Below, in pieces: positions 1 to 5,847 of a stretch of DNA of 5,847 nucleotides. Numbering within the stretch: the stretch's first letter is position 1; each line of letters opens with the position of its first letter. Source of the DNA: Deltaproteobacteria bacterium UBA796 (GTDB lineage: Bacteria > Myxococcota_A > UBA796); NCBI GenBank assembly GCA_002296975.1, contig DBIS01000273.1, positions 1 to 5,847 on the forward strand, written 5' to 3'. The position numbers and the translations under genes were made by a program. Below the pieces are notes generated by a model, which saw only the letters and a program-made list of their open reading frames with translations, was not told the DNA's origin and made no database searches.

Positions 1-13
1 GCCGAACTGGCGA
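1..13. repeat. 13-base direct repeat, copy 1
   Basis: The sequence gccgaactggcga occurs here and again, exactly, at 82 to 94, 81 bases apart. The left copy touches the window edge, so further copies outside cannot be excluded. A second shared word, gaaatcgg, occurs near 12 and near 189. The function is unknown; the region may be a degenerate repeat. Confidence 0.5.
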
Positions 14-81
14 AATCGGACCTGACGACCCTTGATCTGGCCCGGCGAGCGTGACTGCAGAGGGCGCAACAATGGCCGGGC

Positions 82-94
82 GCCGAACTGGCGA
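82..94. repeat. 13-base direct repeat, copy 2
   Basis: Exact second copy of gccgaactggcga, 81 bases after the first. Flanking bases are not conserved beyond the repeat, so this does not look like a CRISPR unit or a long duplication. Confidence 0.5.
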
Positions 95-275
95 GGCAGA
101 AAGCAATGCACGCGTCGGCAGCTCTCCACGGTGTGCCGTGCGACGTGTGGTTGTCCGCCCAACGCCCGTGGTGACCCGCGGAGGCACAGAAATCGGCGAG
201 GCCTCAAGCCCTGAATGCCCATGGCCACCGGTGGGTAAAACGGGTGTCAGCGCCTTCATCAAAGGAGACCGTGAC

Positions 276-380
276 ATGGCGAGCCGCAAACCACGGGTGC
301 GCGATGTAAGGGGTGACGCCATCCGACCCTGCGCGTGCCGAGAGGGCGGCAAAAAGTCATCCGGTAAGGCCCGTTCGTAG
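276..380 (+). CDS. Weak candidate small basic peptide (34 aa)
   Basis: An ATG at 276 follows a good Shine-Dalgarno match (aaaggag, 261 to 267) with an 8-base spacer and opens a 34-aa frame rich in Arg, Lys and Ser that ends in TAG. That ribosome site is the only reason to list it. The peptide has no recognisable domain, membrane segment or signal peptide. It lies on the plus strand, in the direction of the terminator at 594 to 630, so it could belong to that putative transcript. The composition is also what chance gives in GC-rich DNA, so a non-coding explanation is more likely. Confidence 0.13.
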   Translation: MASRKPRVRDVRGDAIRPCACREGGKKSSGKARS

Positions 381-581
381 TCGTACACCACCGCACGGGT
401 GGGGTTCGAACGCCCCTTCATGGAACGACGCACCTTTCGTGTCGGGCCGCCATCCGCCGTGGAGGCCGTGGCCTGTTGCTGGCCGAAAGCCGCCATTTGG
501 ATGTCAGTAGGCTTTTTCGCCGCAAGCCGCGAAGATGAACGCTGGACCTCAATCAAACGCTTCAAGCCCTTGACTGCTGTT

Positions 582-1217
582 TCAGGCGCTGGTGCCCGCT
601 CCTGAATACGCTCTAGCGGGCGTTTTTTTTACTGAAGACTGGGACCGGGACTGGGCCACCTTGGCAGGACTGTAAGCATGGCTTGACCACGGTGAGTCCG
701 ACCGACTGGCCCCGCGCCAAGGGCCACCTTGGCCGCCAAAAGCCTCGGGTGTATGCGCGGCCAGCGGCTGCTCTGAAACCGACGCTAGGGGTGCCAGAAC
801 CTCGAACTGGTTGGGCACAAGCCCAGTCAGCCCCCAAAATGGCACCGAACGCGGCCGGACATCGGGGAGACGTCTTGCTGCGGAGAGATTCATCCGCCTT
901 TGGCTATGGCTGTTGAGCCCCGAAAGCCGTTGTTCCCGCCGGAGCCGAGCATTCCCAAGCCGGGTCATCCGCTCCCAATACGGCTCGGCCGACAGCCACG
1001 TGGCATCCCCACCACCAGGCGAAGCTGACGGAGAAGCCATCGGCATCACACCATCTGGATACAGCAGCGCACCCAAGCGCGACACTCTCCGGGTGCGTGC
1101 GAACCGTGAGAAGTGGTCATCAAAGCGAGACGTGGACAACTCAAGACGTGCGTAGGCATCTTCACGACCTTTCAGCCGCTCCGCCATTCGCTCACCCATC
1201 GTCTTACGTGTCTCCAT
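582..1217 (-). CDS. Unrecognised Arg-rich protein, 211 aa, last gene of the eCIS operon
   Basis: I do not recognise this protein. The ATG at 1217 lies 20 bases after the tube B stop, with a short AGGA site 4 bases upstream, so it is probably co-transcribed with tube B. Residues 1 to 50 are strongly basic and look helical (for example MAERLKGREDAYARLEL at 11 to 27). Residues 55 to 75 are a Pro/Ser/Gly linker. Residues 78 to 118 are again Arg-rich. From about 155 to the end the protein is low-complexity Ser/Ala/Pro/Gly, probably disordered. There is no signal peptide or clear membrane segment. Its place next to the tube gene suggests a particle-associated role such as cap, adaptor or cargo, but that is inference from position only. 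The last 12 codons cover a plus-strand terminator, so the true coding end could be compromised or the frame could be spurious. Confidence 0.5.
   Translation of the reverse strand: METRKTMGERMAERLKGREDAYARLELSTSRFDDHFSRFARTRRVSRLGALLYPDGVMPMASPSASPGGGDATWLSAEPYWERMTRLGNARLRREQRLSGLNSHSQRRMNLSAARRLPDVRPRSVPFWGLTGLVPNQFEVLAPLASVSEQPLAAHTPEAFGGQGGPWRGASRSDSPWSSHAYSPAKVAQSRSQSSVKKTPARAYSGAGTSA
594..630 (+). terminator. Plus-strand intrinsic terminator
   Basis: A perfect 7-bp stem (gcccgct at 594 to 600, agcgggc at 615 to 621) with a 14-base loop is followed almost at once by eight T residues (623 to 630). This is a textbook rho-independent terminator for rightward transcription. On the minus strand the hairpin is preceded by A residues and has no T-tract after it, so it would not end the eCIS operon. 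It lies within the last codons of the minus-strand 211-aa gene, so that gene and an unidentified rightward transcript would converge and overlap here. Confidence 0.75.
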
Positions 1218-1237
1218 TTTTTCCTATTTGCAGGTCC

Positions 1238-2005
1238 TTAACGGATGACCTGCACCTCAATTCCATCGTGGGCCAATTCGATGCTCTCGATAGCCAACTC
1301 ATTGCTTTGGGAATTAAAACTGGGCCCCTCCCAGGATACCGGCCATGCGGACTTAAAGTTGTACCGGCGAACCACCTGCATATTGTTGTTCTTCACAACG
1401 ATTGCGCCATTTCTGCGCGAGTCGGCCTTGAATTTGTCCTGTAAAATCTGACCGCGCCATTCCAACATCGATGAATCGCCGGTCACCCCGTACCGCAAAG
1501 TGATGTTTTCCCAACGCGACTGCCCGGGCAGTTTGTGAACGCGATGATTCATCCCGCCCTCTTCGAGTTCAAAGATAGTCGTGGTCGACTTTAGGCCCGA
1601 GCATTCCAAAAAGTGCGCGATCTCTTTTTTGTCGATCTCGAGACAGAAAATGTAGGCCCCCTGGGGGTCCAAAATATGCTCATTTCCGAAATTGGCGTGC
1701 TCCCCGCGCGGGGCCCCCAAAATCGAGGTCGCTTTTAATGTCGGCTGAGTAGGATCTCTCCCCTTTCCGCGCCCAGTCCAGACCCCAATCAAGCCCTCTA
1801 TGTGACTGCGCAACTCGTAGGCGGCCATATTCGCCAATTTAAAGGCGATCGGGTTCGAGGCAATCGAATCTGGAGCAGGAATCAATCCACCGAGCAGGCG
1901 CCCGCCCGACTTTCCTTTTCCTGACCCTCTCCAAGAACCACGACCACTGATCGTGGGCTGACTGCTACGCCGGCCCTTGCCTCGTCCTCGCCATTCTTCG
2001 CCCAT
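1238..2005 (-). CDS. gp19-like tail tube protein with long basic N-terminal extension (tube B, 255 aa)
   Basis: Residues about 115 to 255 form a gp19/Hcp-type inner-tube domain. Visible marks are the CSGL element (135 to 138), the KLPG...NITLRYGVT strand pair (158 to 175), the YNFKSAWPVSWEG strand (215 to 227) and the closing ELAIESIELAHDGIEV (236 to 251). These align with tube A in the same window. Such domains form hexameric rings stacked inside the contractile sheath. The first 114 residues are extra compared with ordinary tubes of about 140 to 150 aa. They are Gly/Arg/Lys-rich, with three W-x-G-x-G-K-G-R/K motifs at residues 5, 25 and 76, separated by a hydrophobic and Ala-rich stretch (37 to 75). 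The start at 2005 is chosen because AGGAG lies 7 bases upstream; an in-frame ATG at 2041 would lie inside sheath B and lacks such a site. Likely a specialised tube ring, for example an initiator, terminal or cargo-bearing ring; this role is inferred. Confidence 0.87.
   Translation of the reverse strand: MGEEWRGRGKGRRSSQPTISGRGSWRGSGKGKSGGRLLGGLIPAPDSIASNPIAFKLANMAAYELRSHIEGLIGVWTGRGKGRDPTQPTLKATSILGAPRGEHANFGNEHILDPQGAYIFCLEIDKKEIAHFLECSGLKSTTTIFELEEGGMNHRVHKLPGQSRWENITLRYGVTGDSSMLEWRGQILQDKFKADSRRNGAIVVKNNNMQVVRRYNFKSAWPVSWEGPSFNSQSNELAIESIELAHDGIEVQVIR
1736..1780 (-). repeat. Basic W-x-GRGKGR...QPT motif, copy 2 (tube B residues 76 to 90)
   Basis: Encodes WTGRGKGRDPTQPTL, about 25 residues before the tube domain begins. 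With copy 1 it brackets the hydrophobic and Ala-rich part of the extension, which suggests two equivalent docking or binding sites. Confidence 0.7.
1949..1993 (-). repeat. Basic W-x-GRGKGR...QPT motif, copy 1 (tube B residues 5 to 19)
   Basis: Encodes WRGRGKGRRSSQPTI. It shares 10 of 15 residues with the copy at 1736 to 1780 (W, GRGKGR and QPT), yet seven of those ten shared residues use different codons. The match is therefore at protein level and not a recent DNA duplication. A shorter relative, WRGSGKGK, lies between them at residues 25 to 32 (1910 to 1933). Confidence 0.7.
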
Positions 2006-2012
2006 GATAAAA

Positions 2013-2017
2013 CTCCT
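2013..2017 (-). promoter_or_regulatory. Shine-Dalgarno site that sets the tube B start
   Basis: On the minus strand AGGAG sits 7 bases before the ATG at 2005, in the 14-base gap after the sheath B stop. It supports this start over the longer frame beginning at 2041, which would add a 12-residue Arg-rich leader. Confidence 0.75.
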
Positions 2018-2019
2018 GT

Positions 2020-3204
2020 TTAAGCGTCGCCGCCGATGCACAGATCAATAAGCACGCGCTCGGTTGTGCCAACCGGTCGCAACATCACCTCTACGTTCAC
2101 CTGCCCCGCATCCCGAGAAAGCGAGGTGTTTATGCTTCGATCGCACACCACCTGATATTGGGGTGCGTCACCCTTTGAAGCCAACGCACCCGCCTCTGAA
2201 AACTCTTCCAACCGGTAGCGAATATCCCGGTCCAAAACATCCCACAAATGTGGATTATTGGTCTCGAAAACCGACCACTCGGAATCTCGCCGAAGCTGAT
2301 CGTGGACCATATTGATGACCCTCCGCGTATTGATTTGCTGAAACTTAGGTTCAGCAGACAAGGTTCGAGCCCCAAAGATCAACACACCACGACCGCTCTG
2401 AACAATGATCGGGTTTATCGATTGCTCGGAGTAGGCGCCCGCTTCTGACCAGCTGAGGTCGACCTCGCAATGGGTGACCCCGCGCAAAGGAATATTGGCT
2501 GGGGGCCACATGACACCAAAAGCACCATGCTCGATTTCCACCCGGGCAAAGGTGCCAGCCACAGCGCCCGAGGCCGGAAACACTTCGTCGCCATTGCACA
2601 CCCACGGGTAATAAATAGCGCCGAACGCTCTGTCCTCAGGATGCCGCGACCGGAAGCCTCGCACCCATCGCTCCAACAGGCCCTCGTGCAAACCCTGCGG
2701 CGCATCCATAATCAAAAATCGGTTGTTCATCTCGCGGCAATGGGCAAGCAACTCATCATAAAGCGCCTCAACATCCGCCCGAACGCCACCGTCTCGGTCA
2801 ACCTGGCAACGCATATAGGCCGCGCTGGGTGCGAGCAGCAGAGCGATGTCCTCCTCTGAGCGCAAACGGTCGAACAGTGGGGTCAGTACACCTGAAATCC
2901 CCGAAGGGAGCCGAAGCGCTTCGGCGGATTCGACACACACGCCGAACACATGGGCGATATCGCCACCATTTTCAAAAAATCCCCGCACCGCACACTGGGT
3001 GGGCGCATCGAAGAGACCTCGGTCAGGGTGGTCCCAAAAGTCATGAACCCGGGAAAGGTAAATTTCAACAAAGTCGCCGGCGACTGCATCGGCGGGCCAC
3101 TTGTCCTTGACTATAAACCCAATGATCCCTGCGATATCCGAACGCACCAACCCCGAAGTCCGGTTGGGTAGGCGAGTGTGTTGTACGACGAGTCCTGGAC
3201 GCAT
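2020..3204 (-). CDS. Contractile sheath protein B, compact form (394 aa)
   Basis: A complete sheath-family protein. The N terminus (MRPGLVVQHTRL, then SDIAGIIGF at 22 to 30) is the usual sheath start in which a short arm precedes the first strand. FFENGGDIAHVFGV (76 to 89) matches the family's conserved NGG-turn; FGAIYYPWV (194 to 202) and PASGAVAGTFARVE (210 to 223) form the central core. GRGVLIFGARTL (271 to 282), RRVINMVHDQL (294 to 304), WSVFETNN (310 to 317) and DAGQVNVEVMLRP (365 to 377) make the C-terminal sheath domain that holds neighbouring subunits together. At 394 aa it is short, with a minimal outer region. AGAGGG lies 5 bases before the ATG, immediately after the T-tract of an upstream hairpin. 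It pairs with tube B 14 bases downstream and is probably a second, minor sheath of an eCIS, comparable to the multiple sheaths of Afp and PVC. Confidence 0.92.
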   Translation of the reverse strand: MRPGLVVQHTRLPNRTSGLVRSDIAGIIGFIVKDKWPADAVAGDFVEIYLSRVHDFWDHPDRGLFDAPTQCAVRGFFENGGDIAHVFGVCVESAEALRLPSGISGVLTPLFDRLRSEEDIALLLAPSAAYMRCQVDRDGGVRADVEALYDELLAHCREMNNRFLIMDAPQGLHEGLLERWVRGFRSRHPEDRAFGAIYYPWVCNGDEVFPASGAVAGTFARVEIEHGAFGVMWPPANIPLRGVTHCEVDLSWSEAGAYSEQSINPIIVQSGRGVLIFGARTLSAEPKFQQINTRRVINMVHDQLRRDSEWSVFETNNPHLWDVLDRDIRYRLEEFSEAGALASKGDAPQYQVVCDRSINTSLSRDAGQVNVEVMLRPVGTTERVLIDLCIGGDA

Positions 3205-3215
3205 GGTGACCCTCT

Positions 3216-3250
3216 AAAAACAAGCACCCCGCCCAAGTTGGGCGGGGCAC
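3216..3250 (-). terminator. Hairpin with T-tract between the two sheath/tube blocks (attenuator)
   Basis: On the minus strand CCCCGCCC and GGGCGGGG pair around an AACTT loop (bases 3247 to 3227; up to 10 bp if the loop closes tightly). After TGCTTG comes a run of five T (3220 to 3216). The T-tract is six bases from the stem and short, so termination may be partial. The sheath B ribosome site begins directly after it. Its position after the assembly genes and before sheath B suits an attenuator that lowers the output of sheath B, tube B and the 211-aa gene. A pure RNA-stability stem is the alternative. Confidence 0.6.
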
Positions 3251-3257
3251 GTAGATT

Positions 3258-3404
3258 CTACCGGTTAGCGTTGATACGCTCGTTGATTCCGGAAATTTCC
3301 TTCACCCAAGAGTGCCGCTCTCTGAACGGCATTTGCATGATGGACCCACGTTCCCAATGGAAGTGGTAGGCAATGAATGCTACCTCCTTGAAAATATTTT
3401 CCAA
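3258..3404 (-). CDS. DUF6760-like short eCIS protein, non-ATG start or -1 frameshift product
   Basis: This frame encodes KEVAFIAYHFHW, then PFRERHSWVKEISGINERIN, and ends at TAG 3258. From memory this matches the short DUF6760-type proteins found just after tube and tail-assembly genes in eCIS loci, which carry a YPL-x-x-L/I-x-E-V-A-F-I-A-Y-H-F-H-W core and an H/R-E-R-x-x-W-V-x-E-I-x-x-I-N tail. Its molecular role is not known to me. No ATG or GTG occurs in frame. The only usual start is TTG at 3404 (48 aa), which has no clear ribosome site. The family-like residues GIVSYPL extend upstream of it to about 3422, where the frame overlaps the 121-aa gene in the -1 register. An AAGGAGG lies 8 bases before an in-frame ATT at 3374, but starting there would cut the conserved core. 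Translation by -1 slippage on GGGGG (3425 to 3421) would give a 173-aa fusion. The coding frame is well supported; the start is not. Confidence 0.72.
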   Translation of the reverse strand: MENIFKEVAFIAYHFHWERGSIMQMPFRERHSWVKEISGINERINANR

Positions 3405-3412
3405 GGGGTAGC

Positions 3413-3778
3413 TTACGATTCCCCCAGGCGGCCGAACTCCTTATCGAACTTCGACCCACAATCAGCGCAGGTCACAGATACTGTGGCCTCATCTTCGTTG
3501 ATCCGGTTGTACATCTCTTCAAGGAAACGGAGATCGCTCGCGAACATGTTCTCGACGGTCCCCGTATTTACCTCGGAGAGATCACCGAGTTTGGTCACGA
3601 CCCGACTGAGTAGAACAATGATGAGATAAGCCCGGTTGCGCTGGACTCGCATATCGTTCAGGGGAACGATCTCGTCCTTTGCATTGGCCAGGCGCATCAC
3701 GCCTTCACGGTGCAGGTTTCCTTCTCCGTCGACAAATCCACGGGGAAGGATGAACTCATACTCGGTTTTCAATTCCAT
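3413..3778 (-). CDS. Small tail-assembly protein of eCIS, C-terminal CxxC (121 aa)
   Basis: A small protein of the kind annotated as phage tail assembly protein next to eCIS tube genes. It opens with FILPRGFVDGEGNLHREGVM (9 to 28), continues with NRAYLIIVLLSRVVTKLGDL (48 to 67) and a helical FASDLRFLEEMYNRIN (79 to 94), and ends with CADC (104 to 107) in a short tail that could bind a metal as half of a dimeric site. It is probably a cytoplasmic chaperone or adaptor for tube or tape-measure assembly and not a structural ring; this is inferred from family and place. The ATG overlaps the tube A stop (TAATG), so translation is probably coupled. The last codons overlap the DUF6760-like frame. Confidence 0.82.
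   Translation of the reverse strand: MELKTEYEFILPRGFVDGEGNLHREGVMRLANAKDEIVPLNDMRVQRNRAYLIIVLLSRVVTKLGDLSEVNTGTVENMFASDLRFLEEMYNRINEDEATVSVTCADCGSKFDKEFGRLGES
3421..3425 (-). promoter_or_regulatory. GGGGG run, possible -1 ribosomal slip site
   Basis: In the 121-aa gene the codons here are CTG-GGG-GAA-TCG-TAA. A glycine tRNA on GGG (3424 to 3422) can move back one base to an identical GGG (3425 to 3423). The ribosome then reads GGA-ATC-GTA-AGC-TAC and goes straight into the DUF6760-like frame, bypassing the stop only two codons ahead. The GC-rich hairpin at 3227 to 3247 is too far downstream to be a usual stimulator. Known tail assembly chaperone pairs of long-tailed phages use -1 slippage at a similar place. 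Confidence 0.35.
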
Positions 3779-4221
3779 TAGGCTCTCTCGACCTTCTCGA
3801 TGGCAAGCTCAATCTTCTCAATGGCCATGGAACTGGAGTCGGAGTCCATTTGAGGAGCCTCCCACTTGCAGGGCCAACCTTCAAAGAAGTTGTAGCGCGC
3901 AACCTCAGTCTGCCCATCTTGGTCCAAGATGATGACAGAGCCGGCACGGCGGTCAATTTTTCCGTCTTCGATGTTCTTGCGCCACAGCCACAGGTCATCA
4001 GACGCTGTATAGCCGCGCTCGAGCACGATGTTGGAGTATGTGGTTCTTCCGGGCTTCTTACGAACAATCAAGTCATTACCTTGCTTGAATTCGATGATTT
4101 CGGTCTCGGAGTCCATACCGGACACCGATTTGAAACCGCCGACGATGACTTTGTTGTCCCCGATGACGCCCTGGATTTCCAGGAGGAAGTGATAACTTCC
4201 AAATAGTTCTTCTGTTGGCAT
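3778..4221 (-). CDS. gp19-like tail tube protein (tube A, 147 aa)
   Basis: A standard-length inner-tube subunit. GFKSVSGM (29 to 36), the IIEFKQGNDLIVRKKPGR loop (42 to 59), SNIVLERGYT (63 to 72), YNFFEGWPCKWEAP (110 to 123) and MAIEKIELAIEKVER (132 to 146) are the hallmarks of the T4 gp19-like family, whose hexameric rings form the rigid tube driven out when the sheath contracts. AGAGGT stands 5 bases before the ATG. The gene follows sheath A by 70 bases and overlaps the assembly gene by one base. It lacks the N-terminal extension of tube B, so it is probably the bulk tube protein. Confidence 0.95.
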   Translation of the reverse strand: MPTEELFGSYHFLLEIQGVIGDNKVIVGGFKSVSGMDSETEIIEFKQGNDLIVRKKPGRTTYSNIVLERGYTASDDLWLWRKNIEDGKIDRRAGSVIILDQDGQTEVARYNFFEGWPCKWEAPQMDSDSSSMAIEKIELAIEKVERA

Positions 4222-4226
4222 TTTTT

Positions 4227-4232
4227 ACCTCT
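4227..4232 (-). promoter_or_regulatory. Shine-Dalgarno site of tube A
   Basis: AGAGGT on the minus strand, 5 bases before the ATG at 4221, in an A-rich leader (GGTAAAAAATG) favourable for strong initiation, as expected for an abundant tube subunit. Confidence 0.65.
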
Positions 4233-4291
4233 TGTTTGTTTTGCCCGATGCACTGGTGGAATGCGCACAAAGCGGATTTATAGTCAATAGA

Positions 4292-5847
<1,556 letters not shown>

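Larger units (their letters stand above)
1..581. other. Region without a convincing gene
   Basis: No reading frame here has recognisable family features, and the minus strand holds no frame of useful length. Several overlapping plus-strand frames exist, but they are Arg/Pro/Cys-rich translations typical of GC-rich noncoding DNA. The stretch contains a 13-base direct repeat (positions 1 and 82), a 10-base palindrome ccaccggtgg near 225, and one weak small-ORF candidate at 276. It lies downstream of the minus-strand operon. A plus-strand terminator just to its right suggests that part of it is transcribed rightward, either as an untranslated RNA or as the 3' end of a unit that begins outside the window. 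I do not recognise a known RNA family in it. Confidence 0.5.

Noticed and set aside
395..425. tRNA-like T-loop (ggttcgaac flanked by gggg and cccc)
   Set aside because: The loop word fits, but the five-base T-stem does not pair properly on either strand, and no acceptor, D or anticodon arm could be drawn around it.
399..605. 68-aa plus-strand frame beginning with GTG at 399
   Set aside because: No ribosome site and no domain; it ends inside the terminator hairpin and its composition looks like translated noncoding DNA.
683..1444. Long plus-strand frames of 77 to 115 aa opposite the 211-aa and tube B genes
   Set aside because: They lack ribosome sites and family features and lie opposite better-supported minus-strand genes, so they are chance frames in GC-rich DNA.
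2006..2041. Longer tube B start at the ATG at 2041
   Set aside because: It would lie inside the sheath B gene without a ribosome site, whereas AGGAG stands 7 bases before the ATG at 2005.
3372..3389. ATT start at 3374 behind AAGGAGG for the DUF6760-like frame
   Set aside because: Spacing is ideal, but ATT is a very rare start and it would remove the conserved-looking residues just upstream (KEVAF). Kept only as an alternative.
4222..4291. Possible promoter (TTGACT and TATAAA) between sheath A and tube A
   Set aside because: The two boxes overlap and cannot act together; neither has a good partner at 16 to 18 bases. The gap is more simply an untranslated linker in an operon.

Overview
This window carries part of a contractile phage-tail-like particle locus, most likely an extracellular contractile injection system (eCIS, the Afp/PVC/MAC group). 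The call rests on two sheath genes, two gp19-like inner-tube genes, a small tail-assembly protein and a short DUF6760-like protein, all on the minus strand and reading right to left. No capsid, terminase or integrase gene is visible. The host cannot be named from this sequence. The DNA is moderately GC-rich with mixed third-position use and bacterial Shine-Dalgarno sites, so a Gram-negative environmental bacterium (for example from a deltaproteobacterial or myxobacterial group) is possible but is only a guess.

Layout in transcription order: sheath A (5847 to 4292, 5' end outside the window); 70-base gap; tube A (4221 to 3778); a TAATG stop/start overlap; a 121-aa tail-assembly protein with a C-terminal CxxC (3778 to 3413); a short DUF6760-like reading frame overlapping its end in the -1 frame (to 3258), with no ATG or GTG; a strong GC-rich hairpin plus T-tract (3250 to 3216); sheath B (3204 to 2020); 14-base gap; tube B with an unusual 114-aa basic N-terminal extension (2005 to 1238); 20-base gap; and an unrecognised Arg-rich 211-aa protein (1217 to 582). 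Positions 1 to 581 hold no convincing gene. A clear plus-strand intrinsic terminator at 594 to 630 lies inside the 3' end of the 211-aa gene and suggests a transcript coming from the left.

How the parts fit: sheath A and tube A look like the bulk contractile sheath and inner tube. The 121-aa and DUF6760-like products look like assembly factors. Sheath B and tube B look like a second, probably minor or specialised, sheath/tube pair placed behind a possible attenuator, which would lower their dose relative to the first pair. The baseplate, spike, LysM, tape-measure and ATPase genes expected in an eCIS are not in this window.

The points most worth a second look are the DUF6760-like frame, which can be reached by a -1 slip on a GGGGG run just before the upstream stop codon, and the tube B extension. 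That extension carries a repeated W-x-G-R-G-K-G-R...Q-P-T motif whose copies match in protein but mostly differ in codons.
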